Shown in pieces: positions 19,802 to 28,130 of a stretch of 64,000 nt of DNA. The notes below the pieces were generated by a model. That model had not been told where the DNA came from. It made no database searches and saw nothing but the letters and a program-made list of their open reading frames with translations. Both the position numbers and the translations under genes were made by a program. The DNA is from Pseudomonadota bacterium. GTDB lineage: Bacteria > Pseudomonadota > Alphaproteobacteria > Sphingomonadales > Sphingomonadaceae. Within the stretch, counting starts at the first letter, position 1; each line of letters starts with the position of its first letter. The stretch is from contig JAEWZX010000042.1 of NCBI GenBank assembly GCA_023394965.1, positions 248,001 through 312,000 of the forward strand, in the 5' to 3' direction.

Positions 19802-20743
19802 ATGTCGGTTTTGCAAGTATCCAGTCTCGTCAAGCGCTTCGACCAGGTGGTCGCGGTGGACGATCTGTCTTTCGCCGTCGCGCCGGGAGAAATCTTCGGC
19901 TTCCTGGGCGGTAATGGTGCCGGCAAAACCACAACGCTGCGGATGGTGCTCGACATCATCAGGCCCACATCAGGGACCATCAGCGTTCTGGGCAGTGCGC
20001 CCGACCGCCGAAATGCGCAGGCCATAGGGTTTCTCCCCGAAGAGCGGGGCCTTTACGCCGGGATGAGTGCGATCGACACGATCGTCTACTTCGGTCGCCT
20101 GAAGGGCATGTCGGCGGCCGATGCACGCACACGCGGTATGGAGTTGCTCACGCGGTTCGATCTCGCCGAGCGCGCCAAAAGCGATATTGGCGACATGTCG
20201 AAAGGCATGGCACAAAAGGTCCAACTCGCCACCTCACTGGTCAATGATCCCGAGTTGCTGATGCTCGACGAGCCTTTTTCCGGCCTTGATCCGGTCAATC
20301 AGGGATTGCTGGAGAATGAAATTCTGCGTGCCTCTCAACGGGGCGCAGCCGTGATCTTTTCCACCCACGTTATGCAACATGCCGAGCGGCTGTGCGATCG
20401 CCTGCTTTTGCTGCGGAAAGGCCGGAAACGATTTGAAGGTACGCTGGACCAGGCGCGTGCAGCATTGCCTGCACAACTGATCGCAACCGCGAAGGCGGAT
20501 CTTTCGACTATCCCCGGCATCGCCCGGGCAGAGCGTGGCGAGGTCCGGAAAGATGGGTGGCAGGACTGGACGCTACATCTTTCAGAGGGGATCGATCCTT
20601 CGGCGGTGCTGGAATATTGCAGTTCCAACGCGATAGGCCTGCGCCGCTGGGACGAACACCGTGCCAGCCTTCATGACGTCTTTGTACAGCTGGTCGGGGC
20701 CGACCCCGAACACGTGCCCGCGACACCGGAGGTGGCGCGATGA
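19802..20743 (+). CDS. ABC transporter ATP-binding protein (NatA-like)
   Basis: A 313-residue ATPase of the ABC-2 exporter type. It has Walker A FLGGNGAGKTTTLR, Q-loop region GFLPEERGLYAGM, signature MSKGMAQKVQLA, Walker B ELLMLDEPFSGLDPVN and the switch histidine in FSTHVMQHAE. About 90 C-terminal residues after the nucleotide domain match the extension seen in NatA-like proteins. The stop overlaps the permease start by ATGA, so the two form one exporter. The substrate is unknown; relatives export sodium or drugs. Confidence 0.92.
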   Translation: MSVLQVSSLVKRFDQVVAVDDLSFAVAPGEIFGFLGGNGAGKTTTLRMVLDIIRPTSGTISVLGSAPDRRNAQAIGFLPEERGLYAGMSAIDTIVYFGRLKGMSAADARTRGMELLTRFDLAERAKSDIGDMSKGMAQKVQLATSLVNDPELLMLDEPFSGLDPVNQGLLENEILRASQRGAAVIFSTHVMQHAERLCDRLLLLRKGRKRFEGTLDQARAALPAQLIATAKADLSTIPGIARAERGEVRKDGWQDWTLHLSEGIDPSAVLEYCSSNAIGLRRWDEHRASLHDVFVQLVGADPEHVPATPEVAR

Positions 20744-22242
20744 TCAGATCAATCAACATGCCCAATGTGTTGCTGGTTGCTGGCCGGGAGATTCGCCAGA
20801 TCCTCAAGATGAAGAGCTTCTGGCTCACCCTGCTGATTCTGCCGGTGGCGCTGGCGCTTGGCCCGGTCTTTACCGAAACGCTGCAAGACGACGAGCCTAC
20901 GAGGGTCACAGTGGTCGATCGTTCCGGCGGGGCTGCGGCCAGTGCGCTTGAAGCCCGCTTTGCCGCGGAGGACACGCAATATCTGCTGCGCGACCTGTCG
21001 CGTTACGTCCAGCGCTACAATCTGGAGCGCGCCGATCCACAGGCACCCTGGGCGCAGCATGACCGCTGGTACACCAGCACCGATATCGCCGCGTTCGAAC
21101 GCGGCGGCGGAATCGAGACTGCGCTTGAGAAAATCGACGCCATTCGCCCCGAAGGCGTGCCCGTTTACGAGCCGGACCCGCCGCTATACGCCTTTACACC
21201 GCCAACGGAGGCGCTGGCGAGCGCGCGCGGCGAGGCTTTCGGCAAGGCAGCGCGCGCACTGTTCGATGAAGAAGGCGATACAGCGCCCGAAATCGTGATC
21301 CTGATTGGCGAGAAGTATCCGGAAGATCCGCGCATCGAGCTTTTTTCCGCCAACCAGCCACGCGGTAGCTTCGTATCGACCATGCAGGACGTACTGACCA
21401 CGGAACTGCGATCACGCCTGCTCGCACAGCAGGGCGTTTCTCCGGCGGAGGCCGCTGCAATCCAGTCGGCCGCGCCAGTTCTTGCTGTCGATACGCCGCC
21501 GCCTGGCAGCGGCGCCCGCGAGGCGTTGCTGGTGCGGTCGATCGTACCGTTGGCCCTTACCTATATTCTGGTGATGAGCCTGATGCTGTCGGGTAGCTGG
21601 ATGCTGCAGGGATCGGTCGAGGAACGTTCCAACAAACTGCTGGAATCGCTTCTGGCCTGCATCAGGCCCGAAGAACTCATGTATGGCAAACTGCTGGGTT
21701 CGCTCAGCGTCGGCTTGTTGATGATCATCGTCTGGGGTGCCTGTGCCGGGATTGCCGCCTATGCAACGCAAGGGGCGATTTCGGACATGATCCGCCCAGC
21801 GCTCGATCCCGTGTCCAAACCCGGCATCATTGCCGCGATTCTGTTCTTTTTCATCGCTGGCTACATCGGCATTTCGGCAATGTTCGTGGCGATCGGTGCA
21901 ATGGTCGATTCGATGAGCGAGGCGCAGGGCTATCTGATGCCCGTCATACTGCTGATCCTGTTGCCTGTGACGTTCCTGATCCAGGCCATCCTGGCAGGCA
22001 ATTCCGGCTGGTTGATCCAGGTTCTGACATGGATACCGCTGTGGACGCCGTTCACGGTGCTGGCGCGGCTGGGCATGGGAATCGAATGGTGGGAAATGGT
22101 CGGTTCGGGCATTGTGCTGGCCGTAGCGATCGCCCTGGAACTGGTGCTGATCGGACGCCTGTTCCGCGCCAGCCTGCTGTCCACCGGACAAAAGCCGAGC
22201 TTCAAGCGCATCGTCGAGCGACTGCGCGGCACACGCGCCTGA
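20740..22242 (+). CDS. ABC transporter permease (NatB/ABC-2 type)
   Basis: A 500-residue inner-membrane protein. The first membrane segment is near residues 28-47 (FWLTLLILPVALALGP). A large periplasmic domain of about 220 residues follows. Then come five or so membrane segments from VRSIVPLALTYILVMSLML onward, with the family motif LQGSVEERSNKLLESLLACIRPEELMYGKLLG split across the first loop. This layout is that of NatB-like ABC-2 permeases. It is coupled to the ATPase gene upstream by a four-base overlap. Confidence 0.92.
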   Translation: MIRSINMPNVLLVAGREIRQILKMKSFWLTLLILPVALALGPVFTETLQDDEPTRVTVVDRSGGAAASALEARFAAEDTQYLLRDLSRYVQRYNLERADPQAPWAQHDRWYTSTDIAAFERGGGIETALEKIDAIRPEGVPVYEPDPPLYAFTPPTEALASARGEAFGKAARALFDEEGDTAPEIVILIGEKYPEDPRIELFSANQPRGSFVSTMQDVLTTELRSRLLAQQGVSPAEAAAIQSAAPVLAVDTPPPGSGAREALLVRSIVPLALTYILVMSLMLSGSWMLQGSVEERSNKLLESLLACIRPEELMYGKLLGSLSVGLLMIIVWGACAGIAAYATQGAISDMIRPALDPVSKPGIIAAILFFFIAGYIGISAMFVAIGAMVDSMSEAQGYLMPVILLILLPVTFLIQAILAGNSGWLIQVLTWIPLWTPFTVLARLGMGIEWWEMVGSGIVLAVAIALELVLIGRLFRASLLSTGQKPSFKRIVERLRGTRA

Positions 22243-22296
22243 CAGGCAAAGGCCCTCACATGGGAACGCTTGGGCGCGCCCGGGCTTGAATCGGGG

Positions 22297-23304
22297 ATGG
22301 CCGCAGCCCCCTTTTCCTGGATCAAGCCCGAACCGCACGGGATCCATATCGTCCCCGCCGATTGCTGGGTCGATCCAAGCCGCGCGGTCGACAAGGCGCT
22401 GGTGACGCACGGCCATGCCGACCACGCGCGCGGCGGGCACGGCCAGACCGTCGCCACACCCGAGACACTGGCGATTATGGAGTTGCGCTACGCAACTCGC
22501 GATGGCGCGAGGCCGGTTGCCTATGGAGAAACCATCCTTTTGCCGGGCGATGTGAACGCGACTTACATACCGGCAGGACACGTGCTGGGCAGCGCGCAGA
22601 TCCTGCTGGAACACGCGGGCGAGCGGGTGATCGTCACCGGGGATTACAAGCGACGTCATGACCCCACCTGTCCGCCCTTCGAAGTCACCCCCTGCGATAT
22701 CTTTATCACCGAAGCGACATTCGGCCTGCCGGTGTTCTGCCATCCGCCCATCGAAGAAGAGATGGCCAAGCTGCTTGATCGGCTTGCCGCGCATCCCGAT
22801 CGCTGTGTGCTGGTGGGTGCCTATGCCTTGGGCAAAGCCCAGCGGGTGATCGCGGAACTGCGCCGCGCGGGGCACTGCGATCCGATCTATCTGCATGGTG
22901 CGATGGAAAAAATGTGCCGTCTGTATGAAGAGCATGGCGTCGATCTGGGCGAACTGCGGCTGGTTTCCGATCATTCCAAAGACGGCATGCGCGGGTCCAT
23001 CGTGATCTGTCCGCCATCCGCCCTGAATGATCGCTGGTCCCGCCGACTTCCCGAACCGATCACCGCCATGGCCAGCGGCTGGATGCGCATCCGTCAACGT
23101 GCACGGCAGCGAAATGTGGAGCTTCCACTGATTATTTCCGATCATGCCGACTGGGGTGAACTGACCCGCACGATCGAGGAGGTCGGGGCGCAGGAAAACT
23201 GGATCACCCACGGCCGCGAAGATGCGCTGCTGCGCTGGTGCCAATTGCATCAGCGGCGCGCCCGCGCACTGGCGCTGGTCGGCTATGAGGACGAGGATGA
23301 TTGA
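22297..23304 (+). CDS. Ligase-associated DNA exonuclease (MBL fold, beta-CASP)
   Basis: A 335-residue metallo-beta-lactamase-fold nuclease. The zinc motif HGHADHARGG (HxHxDH) is near residue 40, AGHVLGSAQ and VTGDYKRR follow, and the C-terminal half has GAYALGKAQR and a late SDHADW motif like beta-CASP mRNA/DNA nucleases. This is the family encoded beside ATP-dependent DNA ligases in many proteobacteria, and such a ligase starts 57 bp downstream. ATG 22297 is chosen over an upstream TTG. A DNA end-processing role is inferred from the family. Confidence 0.9.
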   Translation: MAAAPFSWIKPEPHGIHIVPADCWVDPSRAVDKALVTHGHADHARGGHGQTVATPETLAIMELRYATRDGARPVAYGETILLPGDVNATYIPAGHVLGSAQILLEHAGERVIVTGDYKRRHDPTCPPFEVTPCDIFITEATFGLPVFCHPPIEEEMAKLLDRLAAHPDRCVLVGAYALGKAQRVIAELRRAGHCDPIYLHGAMEKMCRLYEEHGVDLGELRLVSDHSKDGMRGSIVICPPSALNDRWSRRLPEPITAMASGWMRIRQRARQRNVELPLIISDHADWGELTRTIEEVGAQENWITHGREDALLRWCQLHQRRARALALVGYEDEDD

Positions 23305-23361
23305 CGTCTTACCTGCATCAGGCAGCGCCACCGCACCGCCATTACCGGGCAGCGATGCCTG

Positions 23362-24954
23362 ATGGACGAATTTGCCGCCCTGATCGATGCGCTGGTATTC
23401 ACCCGCAGCCGTAACGAAAAACTGCGCCTGATTGCGGATTATCTGCGCGCAACTCCCGATCCGGATCGAGGCTGGGCGCTGGCGGCCCTGTCGGACGGGC
23501 TCGACTTTCCTGCCGTCAAAAGCTCCACCATCCGCAATCTGCTGAAGGATCGGATCGACCCTGTGCTATGGACGCTGAGCCGCGATTTCGTCGGCGATAC
23601 GGCGGAAACAGCCAGCCTGCTGTGGCCTGCGCCCGACCAGCCTCCCTCACCACCAAGCGTGACAGACACGGTCGAATTGCTCGAAGCGATGAATCGCAAG
23701 ACCGTCGTTTCGGAACTGCCGCGGCTGCTCGACCGGCTCGATGCGTCAGGTCGCTATGCGCTGCTCAAACTTGCTACCGGGGGTATGCGGATCGGCGTGT
23801 CCAGCCGCTTGGCCAAGACTGCCTTTGCGCAGGCATTCGACGTGTCGGTCGATGAGGTCGAGGAATACTGGCATGGCCTCGCCCCGCCCTATCCCGAACT
23901 CTTCGACTGGGCGGCCCATGGCGAACCGCCCCCCGACATGGCGAACCTACCGACCTTCCGCCCCTTCATGCTGGCCCATCCGCTTGAAGAGACGGTATTC
24001 GATCTGGCGGACTATGCGGCGGAATGGAAATGGGATGGCATCCGCGTGCAGTTGGTGCGGGCCGGGGACGAGACGAGACTGTTCTCCCGCTCCGGCGACG
24101 ATATCTCGGCAACGTTCCCGGAATTGCTCGATGTGCTGCCCTTCCCCGCCGTGCTGGACGGGGAACTGCTGGTGCGCGGCGCCCATCAGGGGGGGGAAGA
24201 AGGCGGCGCGGCCAGTTTCAATGCATTGCAGCAGCGGCTCGGGCGAAAAACGGTGAGCAAGAAGATGCTGGCCGAAGCGCCCGCTTTCGTGCGGCTCTAC
24301 GACGTGTTGATTCTTGATAATGAAGATCTGCGCGCTCTCCCGTGGACCGAGCGGCGCCAGCATCTCGAAAAGCTGATGGGCCGCCTGCCCGAAAGCCATT
24401 TCGACCTCAGCCGCGTGGTCGAGGCCCGCAACTTCGACCATCTCGCGCAGATCCGCGAAGGCAGCCGGGAAGAGGCGATCGAAGGCCTGATGCTCAAGCG
24501 CAGAAACAGCCCCTATATCGCCGGGCGGCGTGTCGGTTACTGGTACAAGTGGAAACGCGACCCCCTGCTGATCGACTGCGTGCTGATGTATGCCCAGCGC
24601 GGCAGCGGCAAACGGTCGAGCTTCTATTCCGATTACACTTTCGGATGCTGGGATGGCGACCCCGATGCAGGGGCCGAACTGCTTCCGGTAGGCAAGGCTT
24701 ATTCGGGTTTCACGGATGAGGAGCTCAAGAAGCTGGACCGCCATGTACGGCAGAACACGGTCAACCGCTTCGGGCCAGTGCGCGAAACCGACAAGAGCCT
24801 GGTTTTCGAAGTCGCCTTCGACAGCGTACATGACAGCAAACGCCACAAATCCGGCCTGGCGATGCGTTTCCCGCGCATTCATCGTATCCGCTGGGACAAA
24901 CCCCCGCACGAGGCCGATCGGATCGATGCCCTGCGCGCGTTGATCAAGGATTGA
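23362..24954 (+). CDS. ATP-dependent DNA ligase (cisplatin-damage-response type)
   Basis: A 530-residue ATP-dependent ligase. An all-helical N-terminal DNA-binding domain (about 1-195) precedes the nucleotidyltransferase domain, with the adenylated lysine K223 in AEWKWDGIRVQ and the motif RLFSRSGDDISATFPE. Motifs EGLMLKRRNSPY and YWYKWKRD follow, then an OB-fold domain with YAQRGSGKR. Such ligases are additional to the essential NAD ligase and act in repair. It is paired with the exonuclease just upstream, as expected for a two-gene repair unit. Confidence 0.92.
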   Translation: MDEFAALIDALVFTRSRNEKLRLIADYLRATPDPDRGWALAALSDGLDFPAVKSSTIRNLLKDRIDPVLWTLSRDFVGDTAETASLLWPAPDQPPSPPSVTDTVELLEAMNRKTVVSELPRLLDRLDASGRYALLKLATGGMRIGVSSRLAKTAFAQAFDVSVDEVEEYWHGLAPPYPELFDWAAHGEPPPDMANLPTFRPFMLAHPLEETVFDLADYAAEWKWDGIRVQLVRAGDETRLFSRSGDDISATFPELLDVLPFPAVLDGELLVRGAHQGGEEGGAASFNALQQRLGRKTVSKKMLAEAPAFVRLYDVLILDNEDLRALPWTERRQHLEKLMGRLPESHFDLSRVVEARNFDHLAQIREGSREEAIEGLMLKRRNSPYIAGRRVGYWYKWKRDPLLIDCVLMYAQRGSGKRSSFYSDYTFGCWDGDPDAGAELLPVGKAYSGFTDEELKKLDRHVRQNTVNRFGPVRETDKSLVFEVAFDSVHDSKRHKSGLAMRFPRIHRIRWDKPPHEADRIDALRALIKD

Positions 24955-24973
24955 TTTCAGCCTCTCGGTCGGC

Positions 24974-25654
24974 ATGGTGCCTGCCGTGCACCGTTACGAT
25001 TCCTCCCGTCGAAAACTGGCTCTGGGTCTCGCTTTCCTGGCTGGCACGGTGGACGCGGCCGGCTTCATCGAAACCGGTGGCTATTTTGCGTCTTTCATGT
25101 CGGGCAACACCACCAGACTGGGCCTGGATATCGCGACGGAGCCAGCAGTCATATATCTTCCGCTGATGCTGATCGGCAGCTTCGTCGCCGGTGTAGTCCT
25201 TGGGGCATTGCTTGCATCGCGCTGGCCCCAATCGCGCAAACGTGTCTTGCTGGGGGTCGTAACCCTGTTGTTGAGCGTCGGTGCCATGGCCAGCCTGTGG
25301 GGATCGACTCTGGGCTTTCTGGCCGCATCCGCCCTGGCGATGGGCCTAGCGAACAATGTGTTTGCCAAGGACGGGGAAGTCACCGTCGGCGTCACTTACA
25401 TGACCGGGGCGCTGGTCCGTTTCGGTCAGGGGCTGGCCGCACGCGTGTCGGGCCGGGTCAGCGAAAGCTCGCGTGGCTATGGCTTGCTCTGGACGGCACT
25501 GGCTCTGGGCGCCTGTACTGGCGGGCTGCTGTACCGACTCGTACCGGGGCATTCGCCCGCCGCCTTGTGCGCGATCGCGATCGGCCTGTTTGCCTATTCC
25601 TTTCGCGTGGAACGAACGGGCGCGGGCAAACCGTCCACCGACGACACCATCTAA
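24974..25654 (+). CDS. YoaK/DUF1275 family membrane protein
   Basis: A 226-residue inner-membrane protein with about six hydrophobic segments. The family signature FLAGTVDAAGFIETGGYFAS followed by FMSGNTTRLG is near the N-terminus, and VTYMTGALVRFGQ lies in the second half, as in DUF1275 proteins. Some members are linked to acid or stress phenotypes, but the function is not known. It starts 19 bp after the ligase gene and is convergent with the DUF167 gene, whose stop overlaps its own by four bases. Confidence 0.88.
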   Translation: MVPAVHRYDSSRRKLALGLAFLAGTVDAAGFIETGGYFASFMSGNTTRLGLDIATEPAVIYLPLMLIGSFVAGVVLGALLASRWPQSRKRVLLGVVTLLLSVGAMASLWGSTLGFLAASALAMGLANNVFAKDGEVTVGVTYMTGALVRFGQGLAARVSGRVSESSRGYGLLWTALALGACTGGLLYRLVPGHSPAALCAIAIGLFAYSFRVERTGAGKPSTDDTI

Positions 25655-25932
25655 AGCTCGATCCGCAACATCTTTTCTCGGGAAGTCGCGCCACGCAACA
25701 ATTCCACCCGCGATGGTGCCAGGCCCAGCGCGTGGGCAATCAGCTTCGCCACGGCTGTATTCGCCGCGCCATCCTGCGGCTTTGCGCGAACCTTCACCGC
25801 CACACGCCCGTCGTCAATGCTGACCGCTTCGCTTCGCGCGCCAGGCGTTGCCCTTATGGCGAGCCGACCCTCCTGATCGATCAGCGCGCGCAGGGCATCG
25901 GGATCGGGTAGGTCAGCGCGTGACCGCTTCAT
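25651..25932 (-). CDS. DUF167 (YggU-like) family protein
   Basis: A 93-residue protein with the DUF167 core: LAIRATPGARSEAVSIDDGR, VAVKVRAKPQDGAANTAVAK, LIAHALGLAPSRVELLRGA and TSREKMLRI. The fold is small alpha/beta and the role is unknown. ATG 25932 is the last start upstream of the domain and overlaps the end of the carbonic anhydrase-like gene by 20 bp. It is the last gene of the leftward hemB-GNAT-gamma-CA-DUF167 run. Confidence 0.85.
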   Translation of the reverse strand: MKRSRADLPDPDALRALIDQEGRLAIRATPGARSEAVSIDDGRVAVKVRAKPQDGAANTAVAKLIAHALGLAPSRVELLRGATSREKMLRIEL

Positions 25933-26485
25933 CGATCGCCGCCGCATGGTGCCTGGCGTTTTCCGCATAATGCGCAACGCCCATGCGCATACCGGCAATC
26001 GCCGCATCATCGAGATCGCGCATCTTGCGTGCGGGGCGCCCCCCCCACAATTCGCGCGCACCCATGACCTTGCCTTCGGTCAGCATGGCGCCCGCTGCCA
26101 GCATGGCATCGCTGCCGATCACTGCCTTGTTCATCGCAATGGCCCCGAGGCCAACGAAGCCACGATCCTCGATCGTGCAGCCGTGAACCATGGCCATATG
26201 ACCGATCAGTACGTCGTCACCGATGATCAGCGGTGAACCGTCGGGATCGCTTGGGCGTTCCGGATCGCAATGACACACACTACCGTCCTGGATATTCGAC
26301 CGCTCGCCAATCACGATCCGGCTGACATCGGCGCGCAGAACGCAATTGTACCACACCGAGCTGTCGGCCCCGATTTCGACATTCCCGATGATCGTACAGC
26401 CGGGTGCGATAAACGCGCTGTCGTGAATTTTCGGCGTATGGCCATGGATCGGAATGATCGTCACTCCGGGACGGCTTCCAGTCAT
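25913..26485 (-). CDS. Gamma-carbonic anhydrase family protein
   Basis: A 190-residue left-handed beta-helix protein with hexapeptide repeats: SAFIAPGCTIIGNVEIGADS, SVWYNCVLRADVSRIVIGER, SNIQDGSVCHCD, then GHMAMVHGCTI. The histidines expected as metal ligands are in SVCHCD, IGHMAMVHG. Members include YrdA/CaiE-like proteins, and catalysis has not been shown for most. ATG 26485 overlaps the upstream acetyltransferase stop by ATGA, which fixes the start. Confidence 0.9.
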   Translation of the reverse strand: MTGSRPGVTIIPIHGHTPKIHDSAFIAPGCTIIGNVEIGADSSVWYNCVLRADVSRIVIGERSNIQDGSVCHCDPERPSDPDGSPLIIGDDVLIGHMAMVHGCTIEDRGFVGLGAIAMNKAVIGSDAMLAAGAMLTEGKVMGARELWGGRPARKMRDLDDAAIAGMRMGVAHYAENARHHAAAIDEAVTR

Positions 26486-27039
26486 CGGGCGCTCTCCCAT
26501 TGGTCTTTCGACAGTGAATAAAGGATAGTCTTGCGATCCTCCGGCGGATAGGCAGGATCATCGAAGTCGAGATCCTCGCGCCGGACCATGCCGAGTTTTT
26601 CCATCAGCTTCCAGCTGCCCACATTCGGAGGGCTCGTCAGCGCGACAACATGGGGGGCACCGATCCGGGTGAAGGCCCATTCCAGCACGGCCCGCATCGC
26701 TTCTTCGGCATAGCCACGACGCCAGCGATCTTCCCGCACTATCCAGCCAATTTCATAATCGCCCTGATTACTTGCCAAAGGATTGTCGACGCGCTTGATC
26801 CCGCAATGGCCGACCATCTCGCCGGTCGCCTTTTCGATCATGAACAGGAAACTGAAGCCTTCTTTCGCATAGAGTGCCATCGCCTTGGCATGCTTGGCCT
26901 CGATCTCGTGCAATTCCACGATCCCACCCAGCCGGGCCATAACGGTGGGAGTGTTGAGCACGCGATCCTGCTCCGCCGCATCGCCTTCCTCGATCGTGCG
27001 CAGGATCAGCCGGTTCGTTTCGGCAATGATGTCAGCCAT
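26482..27039 (-). CDS. GNAT acetyltransferase, third of a tandem set
   Basis: A 185-residue GNAT of the RimJ/RimL subgroup. It begins MADIIAETNRLILRTIEEGD, has GEMVGHCGIKRV, the acetyl-CoA pocket region REDRWRRGYAEEAMRAVLEW, and SWKLMEKLGMVRREDLDF. Such enzymes acetylate protein N-termini, amino groups of small molecules or antibiotics; the substrate is unknown. Its start shares the eight bases ATGGCTGA with the stop of the upstream GNAT gene, the same junction seen at the other two boundaries. Confidence 0.9.
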   Translation of the reverse strand: MADIIAETNRLILRTIEEGDAAEQDRVLNTPTVMARLGGIVELHEIEAKHAKAMALYAKEGFSFLFMIEKATGEMVGHCGIKRVDNPLASNQGDYEIGWIVREDRWRRGYAEEAMRAVLEWAFTRIGAPHVVALTSPPNVGSWKLMEKLGMVRREDLDFDDPAYPPEDRKTILYSLSKDQWESAR

Positions 27040-27580
27040 GGGTATCCATTTGTTTGAAGTATGTGACGTGGGGCCGCAGCGCACTGTCTTCAGGGACCTT
27101 CGGGTGATCGAAATCCGCCTCTGGCCGATGCATCATCCCCAACCGGCGCATAACAGCACGACTGCGATCATTAATTTCGGCGGTGATGGCATAGATGTCC
27201 TCTCCCGGCCGATGTTCGCGAGCCCAGCCCAGCGCGGCAGCCGCAGCCTCGGTCGCGTAGCCCCGCCCCCAACAATCATGCGCAAGCCGCCAGCCGATCT
27301 CAAGCCTGTCCTTGATCGGATCAATATCGGCGCGCTTGAGCCCGGTGAAACCAATCATCCGCCGATCAGCTTTGCGATCGAGTGCCCAGAAAGTATGGCC
27401 ATCCGCGATGGACCTGGCCGTCAGGTCAACGATCATTGCACTGGCCTGTTCACGCGACAAGAGCGGACCGATCGTCGCCATCACATCAGAATCGGAACAA
27501 ATCGCATGAAGCGCATCCAGATCGCCAGGGCCCCATTCACGCAGGATCAGCCGGTCGGTTTCCACGGCGATGTCAGCCAT
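27032..27580 (-). CDS. GNAT acetyltransferase, second of a tandem set
   Basis: A 182-residue GNAT paralogous to both neighbours: MADIAVETDRLILREWGPGD at the N-terminus, RMIGFTGLKRADIDP, RLAHDCWGRGYATEAAAAAL for acetyl-CoA binding, and SRAVMRRLGMMHRPEADF. It is the most diverged of the three, with a shorter C-terminus. The start overlaps the upstream GNAT stop by eight bases. Substrate unknown. Confidence 0.9.
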   Translation of the reverse strand: MADIAVETDRLILREWGPGDLDALHAICSDSDVMATIGPLLSREQASAMIVDLTARSIADGHTFWALDRKADRRMIGFTGLKRADIDPIKDRLEIGWRLAHDCWGRGYATEAAAAALGWAREHRPGEDIYAITAEINDRSRAVMRRLGMMHRPEADFDHPKVPEDSALRPHVTYFKQMDTHG

Positions 27581-28130
27581 GGTCTGCCTTCCATGTTGTA
27601 CTGTCTATGGAATAGACGATGATAACCGGCTCTTCCTTGTCGAACTCGGCATTTTCGAAGTCGAGGTCTTCGCGGCGATGCATGCCGAGGCGCTTCATCA
27701 GTCCCCAACTGCCCTCGTTGCGTTGGACAGTGAGCGCGATCACTTCTTCCGCATCAAAGCGGTCGAAAGCGAGGTCGAGGCAGGCGATGGCCGCCTCTTT
27801 CGCATAGCCACAGCCCCATGCATCTTCGCGCAGGCGCCAACCGACTTCCATTATGTCTATGGGTCCACCGGCCTGGTTCGACCGTTTCAATCCGCAAAAA
27901 CCCAGGATTTCGCCATCGTCCTTCCGTTCGACACACCAGAAGGTGTGGCCGTGCTCGCGCTCATAGGAAAGCAGGCGGTCCTGCGCCGCCTTGCGTTTGG
28001 CTTCGTCGCACACACCGCCGAGCCAGCGCATCACCGCGGGCGTATTGGTGCCTTCCCAGAAGCGCGGCCAATCCTCCTCGCGCCAGTCGCGCAGGATCAG
28101 CCGCTCGGTCTCGTGCCGGAAATCAGCCAT
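27573..28130 (-). CDS. GNAT acetyltransferase, first of a tandem set
   Basis: A 185-residue GNAT of the RimJ/RimL subgroup: MADFRHETERLILRDWREED, GEILGFCGLKRSNQ, RLREDAWGCGYAKEAAIACL and SWGLMKRLGMHRREDLDF. It shares the C-terminal RREDLDFxxxxxxxEE pattern with the third copy. ATG 28130 is chosen because it reproduces the family N-terminus and overlaps the hemB stop by the same ATGGCTGA octamer. Substrate unknown. Confidence 0.9.
   Translation of the reverse strand: MADFRHETERLILRDWREEDWPRFWEGTNTPAVMRWLGGVCDEAKRKAAQDRLLSYEREHGHTFWCVERKDDGEILGFCGLKRSNQAGGPIDIMEVGWRLREDAWGCGYAKEAAIACLDLAFDRFDAEEVIALTVQRNEGSWGLMKRLGMHRREDLDFENAEFDKEEPVIIVYSIDSTTWKADHG

Noticed and set aside
22270..22296. TTG start extending the exonuclease by nine residues
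   Set aside because: The ATG at 22297 lies closer to the family N-terminus; the extension has no supporting ribosome site.
21412..23331. 639-residue open frame on the minus strand
   Set aside because: It is antisense to the ABC permease and exonuclease genes, which have clear domains; its composition is typical of a GC-rich shadow frame.
23947..24975. 342-residue minus-strand frame
   Set aside because: Antisense to the DNA ligase nucleotidyltransferase domain; shadow frame.
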